Part shown: piece after piece, positions 1-11,500 of the stretch
How positions within the stretch are numbered: the stretch's first letter is position 1
Layout: every line of letters starts with the position of its first letter
Assembly: GCA_025642065.1 (NCBI GenBank)
Contig: JAODUP010000040.1
Coordinates: 1,810,501 to 1,874,500, forward strand
DNA from: Paralvinella palmiformis
Taxonomy: Eukaryota > Annelida > Polychaeta > Terebellida > Alvinellidae
DNA length: 64,000 bases
Direction: 5' to 3'
The notes under the pieces: model-generated
Told to the model about the DNA's origin: nothing
Seen by the model: the letters and a program-made list of their open reading frames with translations, nothing else
The model's database searches: none
Program-made: the position numbers and the translations under genes

Positions 1-1
1 T

Positions 2-133
2 GAAGAAAGGGAAGTAGATAGAGAGGATGAGGATGACAATCAGGGAGAGGATGATTATGATGATGATAAGGACAATGAACTGACAGGGGATGTTGTGTTG
101 GAAAAATTGGATGCAGTTAATAATGGGATGTGA
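2..133 (+). other. Acidic open reading fragment at the left edge
   Basis: An open frame enters from the left edge and runs 43 codons to TGA at 131-133. It is very rich in Asp and Glu and ends with a short less charged tail (LEKLDAVNNGM). I do not recognise it. It could be the end of a transposon-borne gene, since hAT transposase remains follow within 1 kb, or chance low-complexity sequence. No splice acceptor can be tested because its start lies outside the window. Confidence 0.2.
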
Positions 134-1126
134 TTGTTATAAATAGTGTGTTGTTCTATTGCACAATTAAGCATGTCCTTTTTTACAGACCTGTGCCAAT
201 TGAGGTGGACCACTGCTCTCTGGGGACACCAGACCGCCTGGGCCTGTGCCTTAAAATTCCCGTTTTGTACCCCGATAACCTGTACCTGTAGCCGTAAATG
301 GCCATAAATTGATCAAATATGACACGTGGTGGAAATCCTTAAAACGTCTTATTCTTTTAAATAGCCTTTCATTGTTAGATGGTTTGTCTGTTCTTCAGTC
401 TTTGCGATCAGTTCAGATGTTGAATATTCAAGCTGGGTGTTCAGAAGTTTGTGGACAGACACTCTATTAGTGCACACCCATTCACTTGCTGAAAGAGAAC
501 TTCTCTATGGGTTAAATAAAACCTGGTTGGTTTCAGACCTTCAGTACTAGTGTTCCAATTCTTGGCCTAGCCATATCTGAAAGGTGTTACATTCCCTATG
601 GAATTTACTTGGTCCAGTTAGCAGAAGTGGATCAGATCATCAGCATTTCACAGTTTGTACATTTTCACTTGCTGAAGACAGATTTGATTTAATCCCACCA
701 TCCTCCAACTGTATATGTTTCATTATAACCATACCAGGTAATACATTCAGTTTGTTATTGAATAAAATACAAATATTGGGAGTAAGTGTTCCGTTACAGT
801 TCTCCATAAGACTACCCTGATTACTCATATCGGTAGGCATGTCGCAGTTGTGACAGGGTTTATGGAAAGTCATTTTTAAACAAAGTAGGTCATTTTTATG
901 TATACTGACTGTGTTTGACATAGAATGAGCCTATTTAAAAACAAGTGATGCAACAGTCCCGGCCAAACATGTCGGGGTGAATAGAGGCTACCTATTCAAA
1001 TACAGATAGGGCTAATTTACATTTTTGGTAATGTGAATAGGAATTAATAAATGGAAAACCATAAAATATTGCAAAAGTGCTGTTACTATGTATGCAAGTG
1101 TTCATGATAGGGTTGAAGTTTAACCC
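134..1126. other. No recognisable gene; probable RIM intron sequence
   Basis: I see no coding signal that I can name here. A short open stretch of about 35 codons ending at a TAG near 292 follows a pyrimidine-rich run and a CAG near 187, but it matches nothing I recognise and is not called as an exon. The stretch may include decayed 5' parts of the hAT element whose 3' half follows. Confidence 0.4.
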
Positions 1127-2472
1127 ATGTGTGTAGTGAAGCCTCAGTGTTTGGACTTCAAATGTTTGGAGCAACATATCTGCAACATGATCAACAATAG
1201 TGTGGCCAAGAACCTCATACAGAACCTGTCACTCATGCTCTGGATCAACTACAGTTCAGCTACATGGTTAGACTTTTTACAGATGAATGTCTTCAACAAC
1301 ACAAAGTCAAAATACAGAAACGATTTTATCATGCTGTAAAACCCAACCACCTGGTTGGCTACTGTCTGCATCCGACATACAGAGGCCAGAATCTCACTTT
1401 GAGCAGTTACAGGTGGCTCATGAGCTACTCCGAACCCATCTCGTGGCCCATCTCTGCAGTGTCTAGGCCGGGGCAGAGCCATTCCTTAAGTCCTTGTTTC
1501 ATGTCACTGGCTCAATTGGCAGATCCGGACAAACTTTCACTGGGGGCGCTGTCCCGACTTCCGTTGAGGTCAATCATCTCCCAGATCTATCCAGACACCG
1601 ATATGTACATGTAGGGAAAAAACCCAACACTTTTCCGAAACTGATATCAACCTGACACATTACATTGTATCAGTAAACTAAATGGAAATTATGTCTGAAT
1701 ATATAGTTTTTACCAGACCTTCCTAAACTGCCTCTGACACCCCCCCCCAAGTGGCAAGTGGTTTGATAGGCTGATCGATCAACAAAACTGAAAATGCCTT
1801 GTAATAATGTGCTAGTTACTCGCAATTATTAAAACTTGTTTGCAATTGACTTGTTTTTGGATGGAATGCCATTTAAGCTAGTAGAAAGTGTACTTCCTTT
1901 TCATTTTAAATGCATGTCATTGATGTTAACAGGCAATTAATAATTGTAAACAAACACGGTTGTCCTTCATCTCTGGGATCTCCCATATATGTATACTTTC
2001 CATTATAAACAGGGCCGGAGGAATATTCTTAGTAAAACTCGGTTTTCCCTATATGTAGGAGCCAATCTGGTGAGAATGAAGGCAGTTATATTCCTATATA
2101 TTCTGTACTAGATCTAAATCATAGGATTGGTATGTTGTTTTCAAAGTCTTGCGTTACCCAACCTCATCGGATATTGTGAAAATGGTGCTGCACCAATCGA
2201 GCAGTTGGGAAAACTACCTAACTGACAACTGGTCCCTTGTGTTAGGAATCTGAAACCAGGTGCTTGGTGGACTTGTGTTAAGAAAACTTGTATTAAGGGT
2301 ATAAACACTGGTCTATGTTATCTAGCCATCAAATTCAGCCTCAATTGAGAGGATGTTCTCCATCTTTGGTGCTGGCCAGGCAAAACTGTGTAACAGGTTG
2401 GGTCTAGAGAAAGCACTCAAGCTCATCTCTTGCTATCTTGAACTTTGTGGTGGTACGGAGCTAGACTGGTGA
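1127..2472 (+). pseudogene. Decayed hAT-superfamily transposase (ZBED-like), 3' half
   Basis: Several reading frames together outline the C-terminal half of a hAT transposase. Around 1330-1410 the frame reads AVKPNHLVGYCLHPTYRGQ, which resembles the LHPKYRG segment of hAT/ZBED transposases. From 2326 to the TGA at 2470-2472 the frame reads PSNSASIERMFSIFG, then NRLGLEKALKLISCYLEL. This is the hAT C-terminal dimerisation region, where the usual core is S-A-x-x-E-R-x-F-S. Frameshifts and stops separate the pieces, so no intact protein is possible. No terminal inverted repeats or 8-bp target duplication were found. It lies in what should be an intron of the RIM gene. Confidence 0.7.
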
Positions 2473-2509
2473 ACATTCATGTGTTGTATGTACAATTATT
2501 AATATACCT

Positions 2510-2514
<5 letters not shown>

Positions 2515-2584
<70 letters not shown>
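2515..2584. repeat. Compound microsatellite (CT)n(TA)n
   Basis: An uninterrupted CT tract passes directly into a TA tract. It lies just downstream of the hAT relic. Confidence 0.95.
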
Positions 2585-2587
<3 letters not shown>

Positions 2588-5500
2588 GTATATTGTTTTT
2601 TGTGTAATTTATAAATATAATTACATAAATAAGAAATGTTTATTTCATATTTTGTCAGTTTCATTTAATAAATTAGTGCTGAATTATGCCCTAAAATTAT
2701 GTTAACCTGGGCTTAACCCAGTTTAGTCAAAAATGGTAGATTTTGCCCAACCAGTATTAAACACGGTTTGTATAATCCAGGGGGTGGGTAAACCTGCCAA
2801 CCATGGTTCATGAAAACCTTTTGAATAGATAACTGATTTGTCCATTTATTGTGAACCTAAAAATCGATAGCACTCTAAATTTAAATGAGCATATATTGGT
2901 TGCATTTAGTAACAAAACTACATTGTATAATGTTTTGTACCTTGATATACACCTCCTACATAAAGCTGGTAAAGTGACCTGATATTTAAATAATTTTGCA
3001 TTAAGTGTATTGTTTTCTAAAATAGGAGTAATTCCATTTCTTTATTAAAGATGTACACTAATAATCATAATGAAATCACCTTTACAAAAATGTCCACGTG
3101 TCCTTTCCTTCAAAGAGTCTCCTTTATTTCATAATTCTGCTAGATCTCCTTTATTTTTAACACATCCCCTTTATTGGAAAAAAGGAGATATGTTTGAATT
3201 TTTATTGTTTTAATGTCCTCACAATTGAGTGTTTAATTGTATTCAAGTGACTTTTATACTTTCAAATTAGTTCTTTCTGGTAGTCACTGGAACCAGTATA
3301 TGATGGCAATAATTATGGACTGCTATATTTAGTTTCTTTAAGTTTAAGTGTAAAATATATTGGTCAGGTGTTGTTATATTAAAGATATTATAAGTAGTGG
3401 ATAAACAGAAATACAAATTAGGGTCAAATGTTTTTATATGCACAGTGGTCAAAGTATTTCACATTTTTGTGTGGAAAACTTACCTGATGCCACCAGGCTG
3501 ATGGTGGTACCATTTGGTTGTGAAAGTAGATAATAATAATAATAATTACTAAACTTGTGCTAATATCCTCGAATTGTGCCAATACCCTCAAAAAGAATTG
3601 AGCTCAGTGACACACCTGGTACAGGCGTTGGGAAAACTCATAGTCTTGGTACCTAGTCTGAGGTCACGTGCTGCAGGTTAGATTCTAGTGTGAAAGTTGT
3701 ATTATTGTTTACTAAGATCATTGTTCGTGAATAACCAGTTTCTGTGCCTAATTCCGAACACTGAAGTAAGTAAGCCAGCAACTCAATAACAGGATTTACC
3801 AATAGAATCCCCAATAATGTCCAATTTCAACTAAACTAAGCCTTTTTAGTGCAGACTGTCATGATTCAGTAAGATTATTATGTTTGAAATATTTTTGTTA
3901 AAAATTGGCAAGCAACTTTTGATAAAAATTCTGAATTTGGAAAAACTATATATAGACAACTTTGTTATTTATTATAGTATTTGCTCATCTATGAGAAGGC
4001 ATTATGTATTAGTTGAGTTGTAATTATGGCCATTTCAAGGGAAATTGCTTAAAACTCCTGGATTAGAAAAGTTGGCTCACCATAATCTACCTTAGAATGA
4101 ATCATCTCTAAACAATGCTTGTTTCCACTCTGAGACACACAAGATTCACATTCAGGTTGGAAATAAAGAAAATAAACAATAGGCTACCAAATAAAAACAC
4201 TCCTAACTGATTCTCTTACTCTAGATTAGGATTATTAACAATGTTGTGGTCATTTGACCACTGAATCAATTCCGTATTTCACCATTCCATTTAGAACTAG
4301 AAGTGATCGCAATTAGTTTGGGGTTATCTTTTTATCAACTAATTGGCTTAGGAAATTAACAGTGTACTCTTGCCTTGTGATGCCTAACACTATATTGTTG
4401 CCTAAATATGTGGTCACATGATGCAGCTTTTGGCTATGCTCTGATCAGGCATAAAATTGATTTTTAATGAGGCTGTATTAGAATCTGCTGTGGGAAAATA
4501 CAGATTATGACATGATATGATTGTGCTCATGGTAATATTCTGTGAATTAGAATATGTTAGTGGGCAGATATTTATCTGTTTATGTAATTTTTTCTAACTA
4601 TCAACTATGACAGTTTGGTTTGTTTACCAATAAATTCTAATAGATATTCTTGAATATAGAAGTTTTTCTTTTATAAGATGTAATGTCCGAATTGTAATGT
4701 ATTCGAGGATGGACTATTTCCTCATTCTGTACATGAGCAACTATGGTGATGGCAGTTTTTAGTGGATCTTGGGAAAACACCATTGATGATAGCTGATTAA
4801 CTGTCCTGATCATTCATGACAAATCATCTACTGACGTAGATATAGAGTGTTCTGCATTAAATTTTAATTTAAAAGCATCTGAGGACCCCCTCAACCAAGG
4901 TTTGACATTAACACTTGCCTGATTACCAATGGGAACCTAATCTTGATGTTGGATAATATAAAGCTCCTGTCGGTTGTGTGATGTGTCAACAAGGTTCCGT
5001 GACAATGATTGGAACATTTATTTGAGATTTTCCCTTGATTTCATTTGTACATTCAAAACATTGGTAAAAAAATGGGAAATGATCATCTAGTTTGGTAAAA
5101 CAAGTAGCTCATTGACATATATCAGTGCAATGGCATTAAGAGGAAATGCATCAATTCACAAGATGCCTCCCAGACTTCATCACACAGCTGGCTTATGTAC
5201 AACCTAACAGCTCCCAGTAAGCAAAGCAGCTCAACACGTATGCATCTTTTTATGGCAACCTTATTTGTACATTACTTGTCCGTTACTTGTTTACATTACT
5301 TGCAAGTTAAAAAAATTGCTAAACCTTTATATCCACCCCTTCTAGCAGTAACTGTCTTTTCAGATAGTCAAATGGAAATATAATGGACATGCCACACTAT
5401 TTCACCAATGGTGTGTCCTGTAGTAGTGGGGAGGGGGGGGGGGGCTTCCATTATGTAGAGTTGATGTATTCTGACAGAAAAATTATTAAGCCATATCTTT

Positions 5501-5955
5501 TTATTGAGTTAATAATATTTGGAAGCTAGTATGATTTTTAAGCAGTACTTTGTTCACATATCACTGAAAACAGTTCTTTGTTTATCCTAGAATTCCTTAA
5601 CCTTATTACTGCAGTATTCTAACTTTGAGGTAAGGGTATTTCTGACATACAGTCTGCTAACGTAGAATATTACATAATAAACATACAAACCAATTCTGAT
5701 CCAAAAGTGAGTGAGTGAGTGAGTGAGTGAGTATGCTATTTAGCCTTGGCATTGGTTACACCTAAAAAAATGGTTGGGAATACATTCTGCAACAAAATAA
5801 GCTGATCAGATGAAACATCTCACAGACACAGACAACAGAAAGAATTTAAATCCCAACTGTGATATTGTGAAACACAACACAGATGATGTTGTGTGTTGAT
5901 TACGCATTGTGTAGATAATGATTACTGGTAGTTCTCTAAGGGCATTCAATAATGT
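2585..5955. other. AT-rich intronic sequence without recognised content
   Basis: The sequence is AT-rich, with stop codons in all frames and no domain-like reading. It has a short G homopolymer near 5431-5442 and a (GTGA)n tract near 5707-5733. Position and strand are consistent with intron upstream of the first RIM exon seen here. Confidence 0.5.
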
Positions 5956-5959
5956 TAAC

Positions 5960-6115
5960 TGGGCAGAGCACTGTACTGTAAACATCCAAGGTTTGGTTTA
6001 AGTACCTGTGTTTGGGGTAGGTATCCGGGTGTCTGGGCCATATGTCCCTGGTGTGATGAGTGCCATGGCTAAACAGAGCACCTGCTCATTGTTCCTTAAA
6101 TGCTAGTCCAACATG
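5960..6115 (+). repeat. SINE family B copy (tRNA-like head)
   Basis: The copy starts with a GGCAGAGCACTG segment and has a degenerate B-box-like region (AAGGTTTGGTTTAAG), then ACCTGTGTTT and a 3' part reading ATATGTCCCTGGTGTGATGA followed by GCTAAACAGAGCA. The same order of blocks recurs near 18585, 25150, 45918 and 50495. This supports an interspersed tRNA-derived SINE, although the exact ends are uncertain. Confidence 0.55.
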
Positions 6116-6119
6116 TTGA

Positions 6120-7815
6120 CAAGTTTATGTCAACTTTTGTCCATCTCAATTGGGAACCTCTTACTGAAACAGTGTCTATGATATATTTGTCCCTGAGTTT
6201 AGTTTGTTTGTTAATTTTTATTGGGGGTGGGGTAGATGATAATGTTTTGAGCACACTCATCAGATCACGTTAAAGTGATGCAGCTGTTGAATCTGTTACA
6301 TAAACATCAAATAGTCCAACATCTGTTGATAACTGGCAGTGATGTTACACTTGATAACCTCTATAACTGCTGTGCCATTTTTTTGGTTCTTATCATCACT
6401 TAACAGATATTGGTTTTGATGAACATTACTGTAGTATCTGTAGTCACAATATGGTGGTTGTATGGTTTTGTTGTTGTTGTTTTTTTTTTAAATTAGTTAC
6501 TATCTTTACCTTTGTGTTAACCATAGTTCACATAAATTACCTAATACACAAATGTTAAAGTGATTCTTTGAATATTTTCATCCTTCTCCAACATATACAA
6601 TTCTTTTTAATACTGTAGATCAGACTAATTCTAGCCATGTTATATTTTTATTTTAATTATAAAAATTATTTTATAAAATGCTAAAGACATTTGCAATACA
6701 TAGATATTTTAATTGGACATACCTGAAAATTCAGACCCTGAACAGCAGTCTGGTGCTGTATAAGAAGGTATCTTTATGAATATTCGGTTTGGTCTGTTTT
6801 CATTCATCAAGTTCTGTCAGCAGAGTTGAGTACTAACATCATCAACATGTGTATGATTTGGCTTACTTTTGCTCATTTATGTGTGGAACATCACCATTCT
6901 TTGTCTACCAAACACAGAGCATGCATGTATATTCTGTTATATAATTAATCAACTAGCTAGTGGTCAGCTCAAAGTGAGACATGTAGACGCAAACTTATTA
7001 TGATGTTTTTACCTACACAAGTATGTAATTTATCTATAACTTACAAGATAGAATGATTACAAATGACGAAATGTTATTAGTAGGATTATCAGAAAAAAGT
7101 ATTGACCACCAAAGAACTGCTTTAAATTAATGGTTATTAGTTAGAAATTAGCATTTATAACTTTAGGATGAGTTTGTTGCTACAGTGTTCCTTAAGGTCT
7201 TTTAATCACAATAATAATGGCAATAATAATGAATTAAAAAATAGGAGTAATTATGTAGATTGATAATTTTTGAAATGTTGGATATACTTCGTTTACCTGA
7301 AAAAGCAATCGTGAACATCTTTGGAGTGAAACCATTCACTGGTATTATGCATATTATAAGTATAAATAATGTGTGGATAGAATTCTGCTTCCATAAGATC
7401 ACTAATTTTCTAAGTAAATTAATGCTGGAAAACCATGTATTGAAATCAGCTTATACCAGGATGTAATTTGGATAAATGAAACTCTGAAGTCAAGTCTCTA
7501 AAAGAACCAAGTTTGAATAAGTACTGGATTGCTGTGGTGTTGAAATAAATGTTTTATCCAATATCAGCCACATTTTATATTTTAAGTTCAGAATTATTGA
7601 TTGACTTTATGATGTGGATAGAGTGACAGAAAATGTACTATTATTATATATTAAGCCAACTAATTTAACAAAATTGCTTTTATGTAGTCTGTGTTATGTT
7701 AAAGACATTCATCATATTTATTTCCAATTTACTTTGTTAAACGATTCAATCACTTTTAGACGTGAATTATCAGCAATATGCCATTATGTAATGATGTACT
7801 ATTTTATTGCTATAG
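6120..7815. other. Intronic sequence, nothing recognised
   Basis: This AT-rich stretch has no coding match. The last bases are the acceptor of the first RIM exon visible in the window (TTGCTATAG, AG at 7814-7815). Confidence 0.5.
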
Positions 7816-8540
7816 AGATTCACGAGAACCACTCGACCGACGAAAAGATGACATTCGACGCATCGATGAACCAGATGAGATGTATCCACGAGAATGCCGA
7901 GATGCTTCCAGTGAATGCCGTCGCCATGGAGACCGTCCTGGCGAGCGTGCACGTGAACCACGTGATAGGGATATTGGTGACCGAGACCCTCGCGCCTACC
8001 CACACCTCACGGCTGAGCGCCCCATGGATGGTGAACGCAGGCGCAGTCGTGATGATCGCAGTGGTTACTTCCCAGAGCACAGTTCAATCTTGGACTCCCA
8101 ACTGCGCTCAGAACGCCGCCCTGAGCGGCTGATGAGGGGGCATGGCCAGTCAACCGCCAAAGACTTAGACGCTTATGAAAAATACCCCACCAAGGTGCCG
8201 GTGCCAGCGGCTAGACGCATTGATCGCCGCGATCGAGATGACTTTGAGGACAATTACAGCGATAGATCAGTGAGGCAGCAGCACCTCGACCCCAACTCAG
8301 CTATGGCAAAAAGCTCACGGAGTCGCTCACGAAAGTTTGATAGCATGCTCAGAAATGACTCATTGAGTTCGGATCCCTCAGACTGTGTACGACCCCCACC
8401 GCCTAAACCACACAAACACAAGAAGGGAAAGAAACAGAGACAGGCCTCACTTAGTTCCTCTGATGATGAAATCCAAACCACACCTGAATGTACAAGTTGT
8501 GACGAACAGGAGATAGAAAGTGAAAGTGTCAGCGAAAAAG
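7816..8540 (+). CDS. Rim: RIM exon: charged low-complexity linker before PDZ
   Basis: This is the largest RIM exon here, entered in phase 2 (one base completes the first codon) and left in phase 1 after AAAAG|GTAAAA. It encodes about 241 residues dominated by Arg, Asp, Glu and Ser. It has RD/RE runs, a proline-rich plus basic patch (RPPPPKPHKHKKGKK), and an acidic end (DEQEIESESVSE). This matches the disordered region between the zinc finger and PDZ of RIM. It has no folded domain. The proline patch could bind an SH3 domain, but that is inference. Confidence 0.85.
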
Positions 8541-11500
8541 GTAAAATTTGTATGTATAATGGGAAAGGTATCTAAATTTGTGTACATGATTCTAATGTTG
8601 CACAATAAATAGTTGCATTCTTTGGATTATGTAAGGTGTTGGGATTGTATCATCACTAAATACTTATTACCAGTTTATACAGGTCTTGGTCAAACTAAGC
8701 TGAAATAATCTGGTACTTATTTCACTCTGTGTGTGTGTGTGATCTTTTTCTGGTTTCAGCTGTATGTAAAAGTAAATTACACAAACACACTCACACACAC
8801 ACATATAGACAACTATGTGCATGCAAGTGTGTACTCACACACACACATACACACACACGCACACACACACACACACACAAAACCACATGCCAAGCACATA
8901 TCTACAGATACACAGTTATGACCAGAGCATTTCCCTTGCCTGATAACCAGTTTAGTTAGAAATCTGCTTTTCAATAATAACATAATATGCCTTACATTAC
9001 TCAGAACCATTGTTTCAAAACCGTGATCTCACATATCATGGCTATGATAGAGAGGAGTTCTGGCGAAAAGATGAAATACTCGCAGCAAAAATTAAAAAAT
9101 TTCTTACGGTAAGACCACAGAATGAACAGTGCAAATTAGATATCATCAGGGTATCATTATGTGTTGCCCATTTTTTGTTATCCTCATTACATTAAACCCT
9201 GTCTCTGTAGTGATTACAGTGCCATGCTTGCATTAGTTTCCAAAACAGAACTTCTTTTACTCCAAGAAGGAATTCAAAACATAATATTTATCATGTTTTT
9301 TTATAGTGCTAACATCTAGGCAGCTCAGTACTTTCTGTTCAGTAATTTAGCATTTGAACGTTCTGTGTTAACTCAGCCAAAATGTTACAATCGGGAAGTC
9401 CTGTATAAACGGACATATTTTATCAAATAGAATATAATGATGCAGATTAACATTATAGTGGCTGACATTGCTAAGCATGGCATTCCATGTCTTCTAAAAA
9501 GATGGGTTTCATTGTATTTGCATTTTTTATTGTTAACCAAATGCATGATTGGTTATTTTACCCATTAGGTTTGTTCTGTTGTTATTGTTTGAGCTTTCTT
9601 AAAAAATCTTCCATGTGTACGTTTTCTGCAGTTGATTTGTTGCACCTTTCTTTTTTATAAGCACATGAGTCATCAATATTTTGATGCACAGTGACATATT
9701 ATAGAGGTGCAATCTGCTAAATTGTTGCTGCATGAAGATACATGCTGTGTTATACATCGAAATTACATTTCACGCAAGTCAAAAACTAATCTGAAAGGAC
9801 AGTCAACATAACCTATATTAACGAAATATAAATATACAATAACATAACATATTTATTTATATCTTGTCACTAATGTACAACCAGTATTATGTTAATGTAA
9901 AGACATTAGACTTCCTGTTATTAGGTCTAACCCATCATGTCTCTTAATTTTTCTATTACCACTTTATGTGCAACATAATCTAGTATTAATGATATTACAA
10001 TATATTGTTCCAATTCTAGTTTGATCAGTCATTTATAATATATGATTTATTCATACATATGCACCAGAAATAAAAAAATAAAGGAACTTCTCCCTCAAAC
10101 AATGGAGCATGGTGTCTACATATATTCTTGGTGGGTTTGTGATAATTATTATTACTTCACATTTAGATTTGTGTTCATTGCAAAACAAAATGAAAAACTC
10201 TTTTACAACTATTGTGAAGTACCTATGGTATTCTTACAATATTCTTATTATTGCCTCTTCATATTTACACTTGCATTTGAAGCCTGCTAAGTGTGTGAAA
10301 GCTGGCCAAATTGAGCAACAAACACCCAAAATTGATGGTCAAATCAGCTTTTGTTCCAAATTATTGGCGAAGAGTTAAAATCTAGTCCGGTAAAGCCAAA
10401 ATGTCAGTCTACATTAATGTTTAAATTATTTGATTGTACAATTTTGTTTGCTGTGATTCATCGTAAGGATGTCTTTTTAACTCAGCAACTTTTCAACCTT
10501 TATATATGTTCATTTTCAAGGGGAAAGGTCGAACAAACTGTCTGTTTTCTACACTTGTATGGATGGCCCCTAAGGTGAACACAGCAGGATTCTAGTAGTT
10601 TTTCCCCATCTCTTGGTTGTGGATTGCAGCCTGAATTCCTTTGTACCAAGGATGAGTAGTGTTTTGTTGACACAGACATAGGTTATACCTTTATGTTCCA
10701 GGCATCAGGTATTTGTTGAACAACAGTCTGGATCTTACAGCTCAGCTGTTCTGCTTATCCACTCCAGCTGCACCTGTTTACTGTATGAATGGGGCTGTCA
10801 CAGCTGTATCTCTAACCCAGCTGTAATATTGAATTGTTTTCTTGCCAGGAGAGATTGAGAATGGGGCAGATGGTGCACTGCGGGCTCAGTCACCAGGGGG
10901 CTCTTCGGGTGGTTTGCCAACATCGCACAGTTCGGAAACGTCAAACTCAGGCCATCCCAAAGCCATACCTTCGCATCATGGCGATAGGCATTTCTCCGAG
11001 GAGCGAAGTTTCTCCAGTGACTCATCCGTGTTTCTAGCACCACCCACGCCAATCACTCACATTCGCCACAAATTGTCTACAAAGGTAAAACTTGAGACTT
11101 GCTTGTATTTAGCCAGACCTGCTTTTGGCCTATCTCCATGTTCCCTGGCTCATCTGTGTACCATAAAGGTGAAGGTTTTCTTGGTATTTGACAAGGATCT
11201 GTTGTTCAATAAGACATTAGTGTTGCATCTTGTTTGATGGTAGCAGGTGGATTAACGGGCTAGTTGTTGGCTGTGGATGATCTTTGGTCAGTATGTGTCA
11301 TGTGTTCAGCAGTAGGCCTAGCTGACTGATAGATTATGACTAAAATGAGTTACCTATCTTTGATAGGCTTTAGTTTAAGGTTGAATGTGGTATGGTGAAT
11401 GGTATCACTTCATAGGTTCTCAATGTGAGGTACAAATACACAAAGCTCCTATCTTGCTTACTGCTTCCTATTATTGTTGTAAGTAAATTACCATGCTAAC

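Noticed and set aside
2445..2705. Open frames rich in Tyr-Ile or Ser-Leu repeats over TA/CT tracts (also near 36968, 39624, 42419 and 44696)
   Set aside because: They are translations of microsatellites and have no conserved content or splice context.
7614..8132. 172-codon frame beginning upstream of the first RIM exon
   Set aside because: It overlaps the RIM exon in another frame, and its upstream part is intron. The RIM frame continues with proper splice sites and composition.
8727..9010. Coding frames across the (CA)n tract before exon 9005
   Set aside because: Pure repeat translation (His-Thr runs), located in an intron between two RIM exons.
10834..11037. Alternative frame of exon 10849-11084 reading RLRMGQMVHCGLSHQ
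   Set aside because: It is the frame obtained after joining to exon 9108, ends in a stop and lacks RIM-like composition. The GEIENG frame is open to the donor and joins HPVTWQP.
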